Of a stretch of DNA of 32,522 nucleotides, positions 26,441-32,522 are shown piece by piece (position 1 is the stretch's first letter; each line of letters opens with the position of its first letter). The notes under the pieces are model-generated. The model saw only the letters and a program-made list of their open reading frames with translations, was not told the origin of the DNA and ran no database searches. A program made the position numbers and the translations under genes. Source of the DNA: a bacterium (GTDB lineage Bacteria > Bacillota > Clostridia > Lachnospirales > Lachnospiraceae); the NCBI GenBank assembly GCA_029012425.1, contig JAQXMB010000154.1, positions 1 through 32,522 on the forward strand. Direction: 5' to 3'.

Positions 26441-27043
26441 TTAATCCAAACTTTCAATGTTATCGTCAGCTTCGTAAAGACTGGTAAGCTTCTTGGGAAG
26501 TCCCTTCATAATCAGGAATACGACAATAAGCGTTACAACCTTGTCAGGAACATCTACAACAATCTCATCGAGCAGCGATCCAAGGAATACAGGAAGGTTG
26601 GATGCCTGTGTCACAGCAAACAATGCATCTCCCCATACATTTCCGGTTGTTCCACCCCAGAAGATGACATTCAAAGGTGTAGAGACAACAACCGCTACAA
26701 GGCCTGCAACTACCGCAGTAATCATTGCTTTTCCAAAGTTTTTCATGAAACCGAGACGCGCCATGATTCCGACTGCAATACCGATAAAAAGACTGGTAAG
26801 CGCATAGACAAGTGTGATGGAATCACCGGTTGTCAGTCCATAAATCAAATTGTTGGCAGCTCCGCAGATTCCACCGATAATCGGTCCTCCGAGCACACCA
26901 CCGAGACAGGTTCCAATCGAATCGAGCCACAGCGGCAGCTTTAATACAGAAGCAAACAGCTTACCTAGATAGTTGATTCCGATGCAGGCAGGAATCAGCA
27001 CGATATTCGCTGCATCAAGTTTTGTTCGAAATAGATTTTTCAT
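26441..27043 (-). CDS. ECF transporter, substrate-binding S component
   Basis: A 200-residue membrane protein with about six helices. LPLWLDSIGTCLGGVLGGP and GGICGAANNLIYGL resemble the ECF S-component family with the W-x-D-S-x-G-T segment. The substrate is not evident from the sequence. The gene lies 17 bases behind a nucleoside phosphorylase in one operon, so a nucleoside or nucleobase is the best guess. AAGGAGGAAG precedes the ATG. Confidence 0.85.
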   Translation of the reverse strand: MKNLFRTKLDAANIVLIPACIGINYLGKLFASVLKLPLWLDSIGTCLGGVLGGPIIGGICGAANNLIYGLTTGDSITLVYALTSLFIGIAVGIMARLGFMKNFGKAMITAVVAGLVAVVVSTPLNVIFWGGTTGNVWGDALFAVTQASNLPVFLGSLLDEIVVDVPDKVVTLIVVFLIMKGLPKKLTSLYEADDNIESLD

Positions 27044-27059
27044 AATATAACTTCCTCCT

Positions 27060-27800
27060 TTATTTTAAGACACTTCTTACTGCATCAAGTGCAGTGAGTA
27101 TCTCGTGCTCCTCTCCAATCATTGCAGACGCTTCTCCGCTCGCATAATCTGCTACGCCATCTTTCAAATCGCCTGCAAATGGTGCGACAACATTCAAAAT
27201 TGATGCCACATGAAGCCCCTTTGATGCTCCCGCGACAAAAAGTGCTGCTGTTTCCATGTCAGATGCAATGACACCATAATTTGCCCAGTACGCATCGAAT
27301 TCTTTTTTCTTTTCAGAATAGATATGATCATGACTTCTGCAGAGTCCGACATGATACGAATAGCCGCTGTGCTCTGCGGCTTCCTCACATGCCCGTAGCA
27401 GGTGATAATCAGGCACCGCCGGAAATTGACAATCAACATATGATTTGGATGTTCCATCGTCCCGGACTGCCCCGTTGACCAACACGAGATCACCAACCTT
27501 CATCCCGCTTTTCAGACATCCGCAGCTTCCGATACGGACCATATGCTTCACACCAAGAAGTGCAAGCTCCTCTATCGCAATTGCAGTTGACGGGCCTCCG
27601 ATTCCTGTCGAGCAGACAATTACTCTAATTCCCTTATAATCACCGATTACAGACCGGTATTCACGGTTTTCTGCTAAAAATGATACATCCGATAAATGCC
27701 TTGCAATCCGATCAACTCTTCCCGGATCACCCGGCAATATCGCCGCCTGTGCGGTAAGCTGCTCCGGCAACTGTGTATGTGGCATTTTTCTTTCGGTCAT
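27060..27800 (-). CDS. Nucleoside phosphorylase (uridine phosphorylase-like)
   Basis: A 246-residue NP-I family enzyme that splits nucleosides with phosphate to base and ribose-1-phosphate. ILPGDPGRVDRIA and VCSTGIGGPSTAIAIEEL build the phosphate site, GVKHMVRIGSCG follows, and SDMETAALF holds the ribose-binding Met-Glu pair. Overall it is closer to uridine phosphorylase than to purine enzymes, but base specificity cannot be read with certainty. ATG 27800 is chosen since AGGCAGGA precedes it; the ATG at 27824 has no such site. It leads the ECF operon and probably processes the imported nucleoside. Confidence 0.88.
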   Translation of the reverse strand: MTERKMPHTQLPEQLTAQAAILPGDPGRVDRIARHLSDVSFLAENREYRSVIGDYKGIRVIVCSTGIGGPSTAIAIEELALLGVKHMVRIGSCGCLKSGMKVGDLVLVNGAVRDDGTSKSYVDCQFPAVPDYHLLRACEEAAEHSGYSYHVGLCRSHDHIYSEKKKEFDAYWANYGVIASDMETAALFVAGASKGLHVASILNVVAPFAGDLKDGVADYASGEASAMIGEEHEILTALDAVRSVLK

Positions 27801-27851
27801 TCTTTCATTCCTGCCTTTTCGCATGATGCAATAATTCTATCACTTTAACAG

Positions 27852-27897
27852 ATTATAAGTCAACTTTCTTGTAACAAGTTCTTTTATCGGGTATACT
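27852..27897. promoter_or_regulatory. Overlapping divergent promoters with a CTTGTAACAAG palindrome
   Basis: Plus strand: TTGTAA (27869-27874), 17 bp, TATACT (27892-27897), toward the hydrolase gene. Minus strand: TTGTTA (27872-27877), about 14-15 bp, TATAAT (27852-27857), toward the phosphorylase operon. The -35 boxes overlap within the near-perfect palindrome CTTGTAACAAG (27868-27878), a possible operator for both. Confidence 0.5.
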
Positions 27898-28019
27898 TTT
27901 TATAGTTTGTAGCCATTCACAGCCAAGGTCATTTTCATCATATCAATGAATCTTGCCTGCATGAATGACATGATTTCTGAACATAAAATACACATACAAA
28001 AAACGAGGTGATTCATCCT

Positions 28020-28574
28020 ATGAAAGATCTATTATTAGTCATTGACATGCAAAATGTCTATTTATCAGATCAGCCGTGGGCTTGCGAAGGAATTGATTCT
28101 GTTTGTAATCATATTGCGGAATTATTGGATTCTCGTAAATGCGATCCGGTTTTCACGCTATTTGTTCCACCGGAAGCTCCCGTTGGTGTATGGAAAGATT
28201 ACAATCGCGAATACGCAGACATCAACTCCAATCCATGGATGAGCGAGCCAATCGAGACATTCAAAAAATATCACAACACCTATCCTGTATACACGAAGCA
28301 GGTTTATTCCTGTTACAACGATGCAAAGCTGAAAGAGGCACTCTGTAAGTTTGACCGCGTTGTCATCACAGGCGTTGTTGCTGAATGCTGTGTCCTGTCA
28401 ACCGTGTGCGGTGCAATTGATGCCGGACAGAAAGTCCTGTATCTGACGGATGCGGTTGCAGGTCTGTCGAAAGAAGTTGCAAAGCAGACAGCGGATGTGC
28501 TTTCAAATTTTTCTCCGATGCATCTGCTTACCATGACCACAAAAGAATATTTGGAACTTGGACTTGACAATTAG
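28020..28574 (+). CDS. Isochorismatase-family cysteine hydrolase
   Basis: A 184-residue alpha/beta hydrolase of the isochorismatase/nicotinamidase superfamily. The catalytic triad can be read as Asp in VIDMQN (residue about 9), Lys in YTKQVYS and Cys in VVAECCVLST, with the cis-peptide segment before it. The histidines that bind the nicotinamidase metal are missing, so nicotinamidase is unlikely; ureido- or amide-cleaving activity remains possible. ATG 28020 is used because GAGGTGA stands 8 bases upstream, and the GTG at 28008 would overlap that site. A leader of about 110 bases with a weak hairpin (27922-27957 area) precedes it. The substrate is unknown. Confidence 0.85.
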   Translation: MKDLLLVIDMQNVYLSDQPWACEGIDSVCNHIAELLDSRKCDPVFTLFVPPEAPVGVWKDYNREYADINSNPWMSEPIETFKKYHNTYPVYTKQVYSCYNDAKLKEALCKFDRVVITGVVAECCVLSTVCGAIDAGQKVLYLTDAVAGLSKEVAKQTADVLSNFSPMHLLTMTTKEYLELGLDN

Positions 28575-28592
28575 TTTGAAATTGTCAATAAT
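28564..28592 (+). promoter_or_regulatory. Promoter of the thiW-thiM leader
   Basis: A perfect TTGACA (28564-28569), inside the last codons of the hydrolase gene, and AATAAT (28587-28592) are 17 bp apart. The predicted start near 28599 coincides with the first base of the stem that pairs with the terminator. Confidence 0.72.
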
Positions 28593-28598
28593 ATCAAA

Positions 28599-28780
28599 AG
28601 AACTTTTGTACACGCCGTAGGCAGGATATTCTATGAGGGGGAGCGCCCTGATAGAATGTATAAAAGGAGCATGCGAGGGAGCCCGTGTTCCGGGTTGAGA
28701 GGATACCAGCAGTATCGACCGCCACAATACAAACCGTTGTATGTGGGTGTCTCCTTTTGGTACACGAAAGTTCTTTTTTT
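28599..28780 (+). promoter_or_regulatory. Structured leader RNA of thiW-thiM, TPP-riboswitch-like arm, terminator-controlled
   Basis: The 5' end AGAACUUUUGUAC (28599-28611) pairs with GUACACGAAAGUUCU (28760-28774), directly followed by seven T residues: the outer helix is itself an intrinsic terminator. Inside are a hairpin AUUCUAU/AUAGAAU (about 28627-28657) and a second long helix AAAAGGAG (28662-28669) with CUCCUUUU (28751-28758). That helix encloses three units: GCCCG-CGGGU, then UGAGAG, then GAUAC-CAGCA-GUAUC and GACC (28681-28720), and CCAC-A-AUACAA with UUGUAU-GUGG (28722-28746). The GGGAGCCC...UGAGAG...GACC order matches the pyrimidine-sensing arm of the TPP riboswitch, and thiamine genes follow. 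The conserved pyrophosphate-sensing half (CCUGAUCUGGAUAAUGCCAG-like) is not found. It may be a divergent TPP riboswitch or a different ligand sensor. Confidence 0.6.
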
Positions 28781-28821
28781 GTTCTGAAAGTTCCCCTCAT
28801 ACAGCAGAAAAGAGGAATGAT

Positions 28822-29370
28822 ATGAACACAAAAAAGAACCTGACAAAATTTGTTTTTCTCGCCATGATGGTAGCGCTCGGAGTAGTCATCTCCCCCATCC
28901 TTCGCGTAGAGGGTATGTGTCCGATGGCTCACTTTATCAATGTCACCTGCGCTGTACTCATGGGACCGTGGTATGCTCTTGCCTGTGCACTGATGATTGG
29001 TATATTGCGTATGGCTTTCATGGGTATTCCGCCGCTCGCTTTAACCGGTGCGATTTTCGGAGCATTTCTCTCCGGTATACTCTATCGCATCAGCAAGGGA
29101 AGTATCCTCGCTGCATTTGCAGGTGAAGTCATCGGAACCGGAATTATCGGTGCAATCGTATCTTACCCCGTTATGACCTTTATCTGGGGTCGTTCTGATT
29201 TAACATGGTTTTTCTATGTTCCTTCCTTTATCGGTGGAACACTCATCGGCGGAAGCATTGCATTTGTATTCTTAAAGCAGCTTCAGCGAGCAAAGCTTTT
29301 ATCAAAATTTCAGGACACGCTCGGAACTACTGTTCATGCAGTAAAAAAACAGGAAGCGACTGCTTCTTAA
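28822..29370 (+). CDS. thiW: ThiW-type ECF S component (thiazole uptake)
   Basis: A 182-residue membrane protein of the ThiW family, the S component thought to import the thiazole precursor of thiamine (hydroxyethylthiazole). LAMMVALGVVISPILRVEGMCPMAHFIN-type N terminus, GPWYALACALMIGILRM and the ALTGAIFGAFLSGILYR segment are characteristic. It lacks its own T and A components and would need a shared ECF module; whether the module at 24129-26437 serves is unknown. ATG 28822 follows AGAGGA by 6 bases. thiM starts 9 bases after its stop. Confidence 0.88.
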   Translation: MNTKKNLTKFVFLAMMVALGVVISPILRVEGMCPMAHFINVTCAVLMGPWYALACALMIGILRMAFMGIPPLALTGAIFGAFLSGILYRISKGSILAAFAGEVIGTGIIGAIVSYPVMTFIWGRSDLTWFFYVPSFIGGTLIGGSIAFVFLKQLQRAKLLSKFQDTLGTTVHAVKKQEATAS

Positions 29371-29379
29371 GGAGATATT

Positions 29380-30162
29380 ATGCTGATTCATTGTATTACC
29401 AGTCCAATTGCAATCAATGACTGCGCCAATGCTGTTTTAGCACTTGGACACCAGCCGATTATGGCTGAGCATCCGCTTGAAGTTGCCGATATCACGCGCT
29501 CGGCTGCTGCTTTATCCGTCAGCCTTGCCAATATCACAGATGCACGCGCCAAATCCATGATGCTATCCGGTGCCGCAGCATTGGAAAAAGGAATTCCAAG
29601 CGTGATTGACCTTGTCGGTATCACCTGCAGTTCTTATCGTAAAACATTAGCCGATGAATTTGTAAATCATTATCACCCAACGGTCATCAAGGGCAATATA
29701 TCTGAAATCAAATCCTTTATAGGCTGTCCGTCCAATGCAATTGGAATTGATGCAGGAGTGTCAGACCAACTGCATGCGGAGGATGATGAACAATTACTGC
29801 GGACTGCACTACTTTTTCAACAGTCCGCAAAGAAATATCACACGGTATTACTTGCGACCGGCGCAATTGATCTGATTGTAGATGAAACACATGCATATGC
29901 AATCTCAAATGGTTCCCCTGTGATGTCAAAAATTACCGGAACCGGTTGTATTCTTACATGTATGCTTGCAGCATGCTTAAGTGAAACGCCGGATACTCCG
30001 CTGGAAGCAGCAAAAAAAGCAGCCTTGCTTCTTGGCATCAGTGGCGAGCTTGCAGATTCCTCTCACGGGCTTGGAACCTATCATATTGATTTATTGAATC
30101 AGCTTTCTTTGCTTACAGAATCGACAATCCTTACCAATCAAAAAATCCGACAGTTGCTCTGA
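29380..30162 (+). CDS. thiM: Hydroxyethylthiazole kinase
   Basis: Phosphorylates 4-methyl-5-(2-hydroxyethyl)thiazole for thiamine salvage. The 260-residue ribokinase-like protein shows NDCANAVLALGHQPIMAEHP at the N terminus, IKGNISEIKSFIG in the nucleotide region and the anion-hole SKITGTGCILTCMLAA with the conserved cysteine. AAGGAG stands 6 bases before ATG. It is co-transcribed with thiW under the leader. The pyrimidine branch (thiD, thiC) is not in the window. Confidence 0.94.
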   Translation: MLIHCITSPIAINDCANAVLALGHQPIMAEHPLEVADITRSAAALSVSLANITDARAKSMMLSGAAALEKGIPSVIDLVGITCSSYRKTLADEFVNHYHPTVIKGNISEIKSFIGCPSNAIGIDAGVSDQLHAEDDEQLLRTALLFQQSAKKYHTVLLATGAIDLIVDETHAYAISNGSPVMSKITGTGCILTCMLAACLSETPDTPLEAAKKAALLLGISGELADSSHGLGTYHIDLLNQLSLLTESTILTNQKIRQLL

Positions 30163-30181
30163 TGCACTGTCGGATTTTTTT
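30143..30181. terminator. Bidirectional terminator shared by thiM and the TenI-like gene
   Basis: AAATCCGACAGT (30143-30154) pairs perfectly with ACTGTCGGATTT (30166-30177); T-rich tails exist on both strands. The stop codons of both convergent genes lie in or at the hairpin. Confidence 0.9.
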
Positions 30182-30767
30182 AACACTTCATATAGCCGGA
30201 CATCATACATCCTCCTGCTGCTCCGGTTTGTAATACTTCTGAAAGATTCTCCGGCGTGATTCCTCCGATTCCGTATACGGGAATATCTACCGCATTTACT
30301 ACATCCTTCAGGTAATCCAATCCTTTTCCCGGAAGTCCTTTTTTACAATCCGTCTCATAGATGTTGCCCGCAAACACATAGGTCGCACCCAGCTTTTTTG
30401 CAAGATGTGCATCATCTACCGAATGAACGGATGTGCCAATCCGGACAAGCGTTTCTTTTGCCAACAGCCAGGTCGCATCCTCAGCTTCCACCAGCTTTTG
30501 CAATTTCTTTAGCGGTAGATGAATCGCATGATGCTTTAATTCAATGACCGCTTCGACATATTGATGCAACACAAGTGGTGTTCCCTGCTCATCGCATATC
30601 TTTTGAACCTTCTTGGCCAAGTCAATGTATACATCCACCGGCAAATCCTTTTCACGAAGCACAAGCATCTGTGGGTGTAAGGCTGAAATTTTTTCAATTT
30701 GTTCGAAATATCGTTTGGGATCACACAATGACCGATTGGTTACTGCTATCATTTTTTCGTGTTTCAT
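30180..30767 (-). CDS. ThiE/TenI-family protein (TenI-like)
   Basis: A 195-residue TIM-barrel protein of the thiamine phosphate synthase/TenI family. VTNRSL near the N terminus, LREKDL (phosphate/Lys segment), GKGLDYL and the phosphate-binding GIGGI are conserved. The segment that in ThiE binds the pyrimidine (ND-x-x-D...GVHLGQ) here reads LHQYVEAVIELKHHAIHLP, as in TenI-type proteins, so a thiazole tautomerase-like role is more likely than thiamine phosphate synthase. ATG 30767 overlaps the preceding stop as ATGA, which fixes the start. Position beside thiWM supports a thiamine role. Confidence 0.8.
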   Translation of the reverse strand: MKHEKMIAVTNRSLCDPKRYFEQIEKISALHPQMLVLREKDLPVDVYIDLAKKVQKICDEQGTPLVLHQYVEAVIELKHHAIHLPLKKLQKLVEAEDATWLLAKETLVRIGTSVHSVDDAHLAKKLGATYVFAGNIYETDCKKGLPGKGLDYLKDVVNAVDIPVYGIGGITPENLSEVLQTGAAGGCMMSGYMKC

Positions 30768-31156
30768 TCTCTTACCAACCACTCTTTTGCCTTCTCAAAA
30801 TCATTTATAAAAGTGTATGCAAACGGAGCCGACTGTAACTGTCGCTTGATTTTATAACGATTTTTTAAATTCAAACCAACAAATACAACTCTTGTGAGTC
30901 GTTTTTCTCCATTCAAAAGCTTATCTGTTATTGCTGCAATCAGCTTCTCATCCACTTCTGTCTCGTCAAGATTAATCGCCATCAGTGAAGGAACGGAAGG
31001 CCGTTTGAATTCAAGATAGTCTTTCTCCAGCTTTTCAATTGCCAGATTACTATGACCATATATCGCATCCAGATGCTCAAACCATATTTCTCCGCCTCCG
31101 AAAAACATGGTAAAGGATTTCTTCGTTAATCCAATCGGTTCTTTTTGGGTTCTCAT
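30764..31156 (-). CDS. Hypothetical protein coupled to the TenI-like gene
   Basis: A 130-residue soluble protein I cannot name. The second half (SLMAINLDETEVDEKLIAAI, LTRVVFVGLNL, YTFINDFEKAKEWL) has alternating strands and helices that recall a STAS-like fold, but this is only a visual impression. AGAGGA precedes the ATG by about 8 bases. Its stop overlaps the TenI-like start (ATGA), so the two are translated together. No signal peptide or membrane segment is visible. Confidence 0.72.
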   Translation of the reverse strand: MRTQKEPIGLTKKSFTMFFGGGEIWFEHLDAIYGHSNLAIEKLEKDYLEFKRPSVPSLMAINLDETEVDEKLIAAITDKLLNGEKRLTRVVFVGLNLKNRYKIKRQLQSAPFAYTFINDFEKAKEWLVRE

Positions 31157-31177
31157 GTCAAAATTCCTCTTTTATTG

Positions 31178-31303
31178 TATCCCTATACAATAAGGACTTC
31201 CTACACGCATCCGTGCACAAGAAGTCCTCATTCATTCACTCTTTCGAGTCTGTATTTCATTTAATTTTCAGAACTGCTTCTTTCCTTTTCACATATGAAG
31301 CAG
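31178..31303 (-). other. Hairpin-rich gap between the GGGtGRT gene and the 130-residue gene
   Basis: Three hairpins are seen: TTGTAT-CCCT-ATACAA (31178-31193), a 12-bp stem with one wobble AATAAGGACTTC (31191-31202) with GAAGTCCTCATT (31223-31234) capped by CACG/CGTG, and CTGCTTC (31274-31280) with GAAGCAG (31297-31303). None has a clear U-tract on the minus strand; one is probably the terminator of the GGGtGRT operon. Confidence 0.5.
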
Positions 31304-31337
31304 ACTTTACAATTCTATGAATGCCGCAGACAGTATC

Positions 31338-32348
31338 CTAGCACTTTCCTGCCTTGTGAGCTTCCTCGATAGAAACTGCAACTGCAACCGTAGCACCTAC
31401 CATCGGATTGTTACCCATTCCGATCAGACCCATCATCTCAACATGAGCGGGAACTGATGAAGAGCCGGCAAACTGTGCATCTGAGTGCATACGACCTAAT
31501 GTATCGGTCATACCGTAAGAAGCCGGACCTGCAGCCATGTTATCGGGATGAAGAGTACGACCTGTACCACCGCCTGATGCTACTGAGAAGTACTTCTTAC
31601 CCTGCTCTACGCACTCCTTCTTGTAGGTTCCTGCAACAGGATGCTGGAAACGGGTAGGGTTGGTAGAGTTACCGGTGATAGATACACCAACATTCTCTAA
31701 GTGCATAATCGCAACACCTTCCTGAACATCGTCAGCGCCGTAGCACTTAACAGTTGCACGAAGTCCATCTGAGTATGCTTTCTCGTATACAACATTCACC
31801 TTTGCCTCTTTGTAGTCATACTTTGTCTCAACGAATGTAAATCCATTGATACGAGAGATAATCTGAGCAGCGTCTTTTCCTAAACCGTTAAGGATAACGC
31901 GAAGCGGTTTCTGACGAACCTTATTTGCTTTCTCGGCGATACCGATAGCACCCTCAGCTGCTGCGAATGACTCATGTCCTGCTAAGAAGCAGAAGCACTC
32001 GGTCTCTTCCTCAAGAAGCATCTTTCCTAAGTTACCATGTCCAAGACCAACCTTACGATGATCAGCTACTGAACCGGGGATACAGAAAGCCTGAAGTCCC
32101 TCACCGATAGCTGCTGCTGCGTCAGCCGCACGAACGGCACCCTTCTTGATTGCAATTGCTGCACCTACGGTGTATGCCCAGCATGCATTCTCAAAACAGA
32201 TGGGCTGAATTTTCTTAACCTGCTCGTATACATCAAGACCAGCGTCCTTGGTAATCTTCTCTGCTTCTTCAATTGAGCTGATACCATAGCTGTTGAGTAC
32301 AGCGTTAATCTGGTCAATTCTTCTTTCATATGATTCAAATAATGCCAT
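31338..32348 (-). CDS. GGGtGRT protein
   Basis: A 336-residue protein of the family named for its motif, here ASGGGTGRTLHP (motif 259-265). It is common in anaerobic Firmicutes and Spirochaetes and its function is unknown. Eight cysteines occur (51, 56, 89, 118, 120, 202, 246, 336), some in short pairs such as CFC (118-120), which could hold a metal or cluster. There is no signal peptide or membrane segment. AAGGAGGAAC precedes the ATG. The gene sits 33 bases behind the NifU-like partner, an arrangement that recurs widely. Confidence 0.92.
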   Translation of the reverse strand: MALFESYERRIDQINAVLNSYGISSIEEAEKITKDAGLDVYEQVKKIQPICFENACWAYTVGAAIAIKKGAVRAADAAAAIGEGLQAFCIPGSVADHRKVGLGHGNLGKMLLEEETECFCFLAGHESFAAAEGAIGIAEKANKVRQKPLRVILNGLGKDAAQIISRINGFTFVETKYDYKEAKVNVVYEKAYSDGLRATVKCYGADDVQEGVAIMHLENVGVSITGNSTNPTRFQHPVAGTYKKECVEQGKKYFSVASGGGTGRTLHPDNMAAGPASYGMTDTLGRMHSDAQFAGSSSVPAHVEMMGLIGMGNNPMVGATVAVAVSIEEAHKAGKC

Positions 32349-32381
32349 TGTAATTGTTCCTCCTTCTATAATGTCTTTCGA

Positions 32382-32522
32382 TTACTCGCATCTGGGATCG
32401 ATAATCTTAACTGCATCCTGTACGCGACCGTACTGGCCCTTTGCCTTCTCCCATGCAGTGTTCGGATCATCACCCTTCTTGATGAAGTCAGTCATCTTTC
32501 CAAGAGAAACGAACTGATATCC
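32382..32522 (-). CDS. NifU-like iron-sulfur scaffold family protein, C-terminal end
   Basis: The last 46 residues of a gene that enters from the right edge. The end (FVSLGKMTDFIKKGDDP, then YGRVQDAVKIIDPR) matches my memory of the scaffold-type proteins encoded just upstream of GGGtGRT genes. The cluster-binding cysteines would lie outside the window. The identification rests on this tail and on the neighbour. Confidence 0.75.
   Translation of the reverse strand, partial: GYQFVSLGKMTDFIKKGDDPNTAWEKAKGQYGRVQDAVKIIDPRCE

Noticed and set aside
26384-26944. 186-codon plus-strand frame
   Set aside because: It is antisense to the ECF S component, and its composition is that of a reverse-complement shadow.
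28020-28574. Nicotinamidase (pncA)
   Set aside because: The Asp-x-His...His metal-binding residues expected after the first strand are missing.
28641-28720. Circularly permuted TPP riboswitch
   Set aside because: CCCUGAUAG...GCGAGGGA upstream of the arm resembles the missing TPP half, but the GGGA would have to serve both halves and the UGAU bases are used in a 7-bp hairpin, so a proper permutation does not form.
30180-30767. Canonical thiamine phosphate synthase (thiE)
   Set aside because: The pyrimidine-binding ND-x-x-D and GVHLGQ motifs are not conserved, so the entry is left as TenI-like.

Overview
The window reads as the chromosome of an anaerobic, Gram-positive gut-type Clostridia, most likely a Lachnospiraceae (Roseburia/Agathobacter-like). 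Supporting signs are an ATP-type PEP carboxykinase, a Re/Si-type citrate synthase, ECF-type vitamin/nucleobase transporters, a GGGtGRT protein paired with a NifU-like scaffold, indolepyruvate:ferredoxin oxidoreductase, a SpoIID-domain protein, a T-box leader, strong AGGAGG ribosome binding sites and sigma-A promoters. Species assignment is inference. No tRNA, rRNA, CRISPR array, transposase or phage gene is visible.

Layout. 1-1382 (-): 5' part of a GC-rich GH13 neopullulanase/maltogenic-amylase-type gene, cut by the window edge. 1422-1579: a 158-bp inverted-repeat-bounded, hairpin-rich element that abuts the terminator of a T-box leader (about 1578-1850, -) which has no synthetase gene behind it. 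1919-4532 (-): YihY-type membrane protein and a long SpoIID-domain protein. 4575-4921 (-): a non-coding RNA locus with its own promoter, a closing helix that looks 6S-like, and a strong terminator. 4977-8315: divergent pckA and citrate synthase. 8353-10245: small membrane protein, then a CheY-like receiver and a CheX-like protein with N-terminal helical repeats. 10327-12781: thrC and a divergent AP2-domain protein that looks like a domesticated homing endonuclease.

12819-20371 is an amino-acid block: leuDC with a divergent LysR regulator, then an ilvN-ilvC-leuS operon. 19940-24043 (-) is an iorA-iorB-paaK-ACT operon for oxidative decarboxylation of aryl-pyruvates to aryl-acetyl-CoA and then aryl-acetate. 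24129-27800 (-) is a nucleoside phosphorylase with a complete dedicated ECF transporter (S, T, fused A-A). 28020-30767 holds an isochorismatase-type hydrolase, then a promoter and a highly structured leader in front of thiW-thiM (thiazole uptake and phosphorylation), with a TenI/ThiE-like gene facing them. 31338-32522 (-) holds the GGGtGRT protein and the end of its NifU-like partner.

The most unusual items are (i) the thiW leader RNA, which has an arm resembling the pyrimidine-sensing half of the TPP riboswitch but no recognisable pyrophosphate-sensing half; (ii) the AP2-degenerate HNH-AP2 protein sharing overlapping divergent promoters with thrC; (iii) the orphan T-box joined to a GC-rich amylase gene by an inverted-repeat element; (iv) the 6S-like RNA locus; and (v) the CheY/CheX-like pair.
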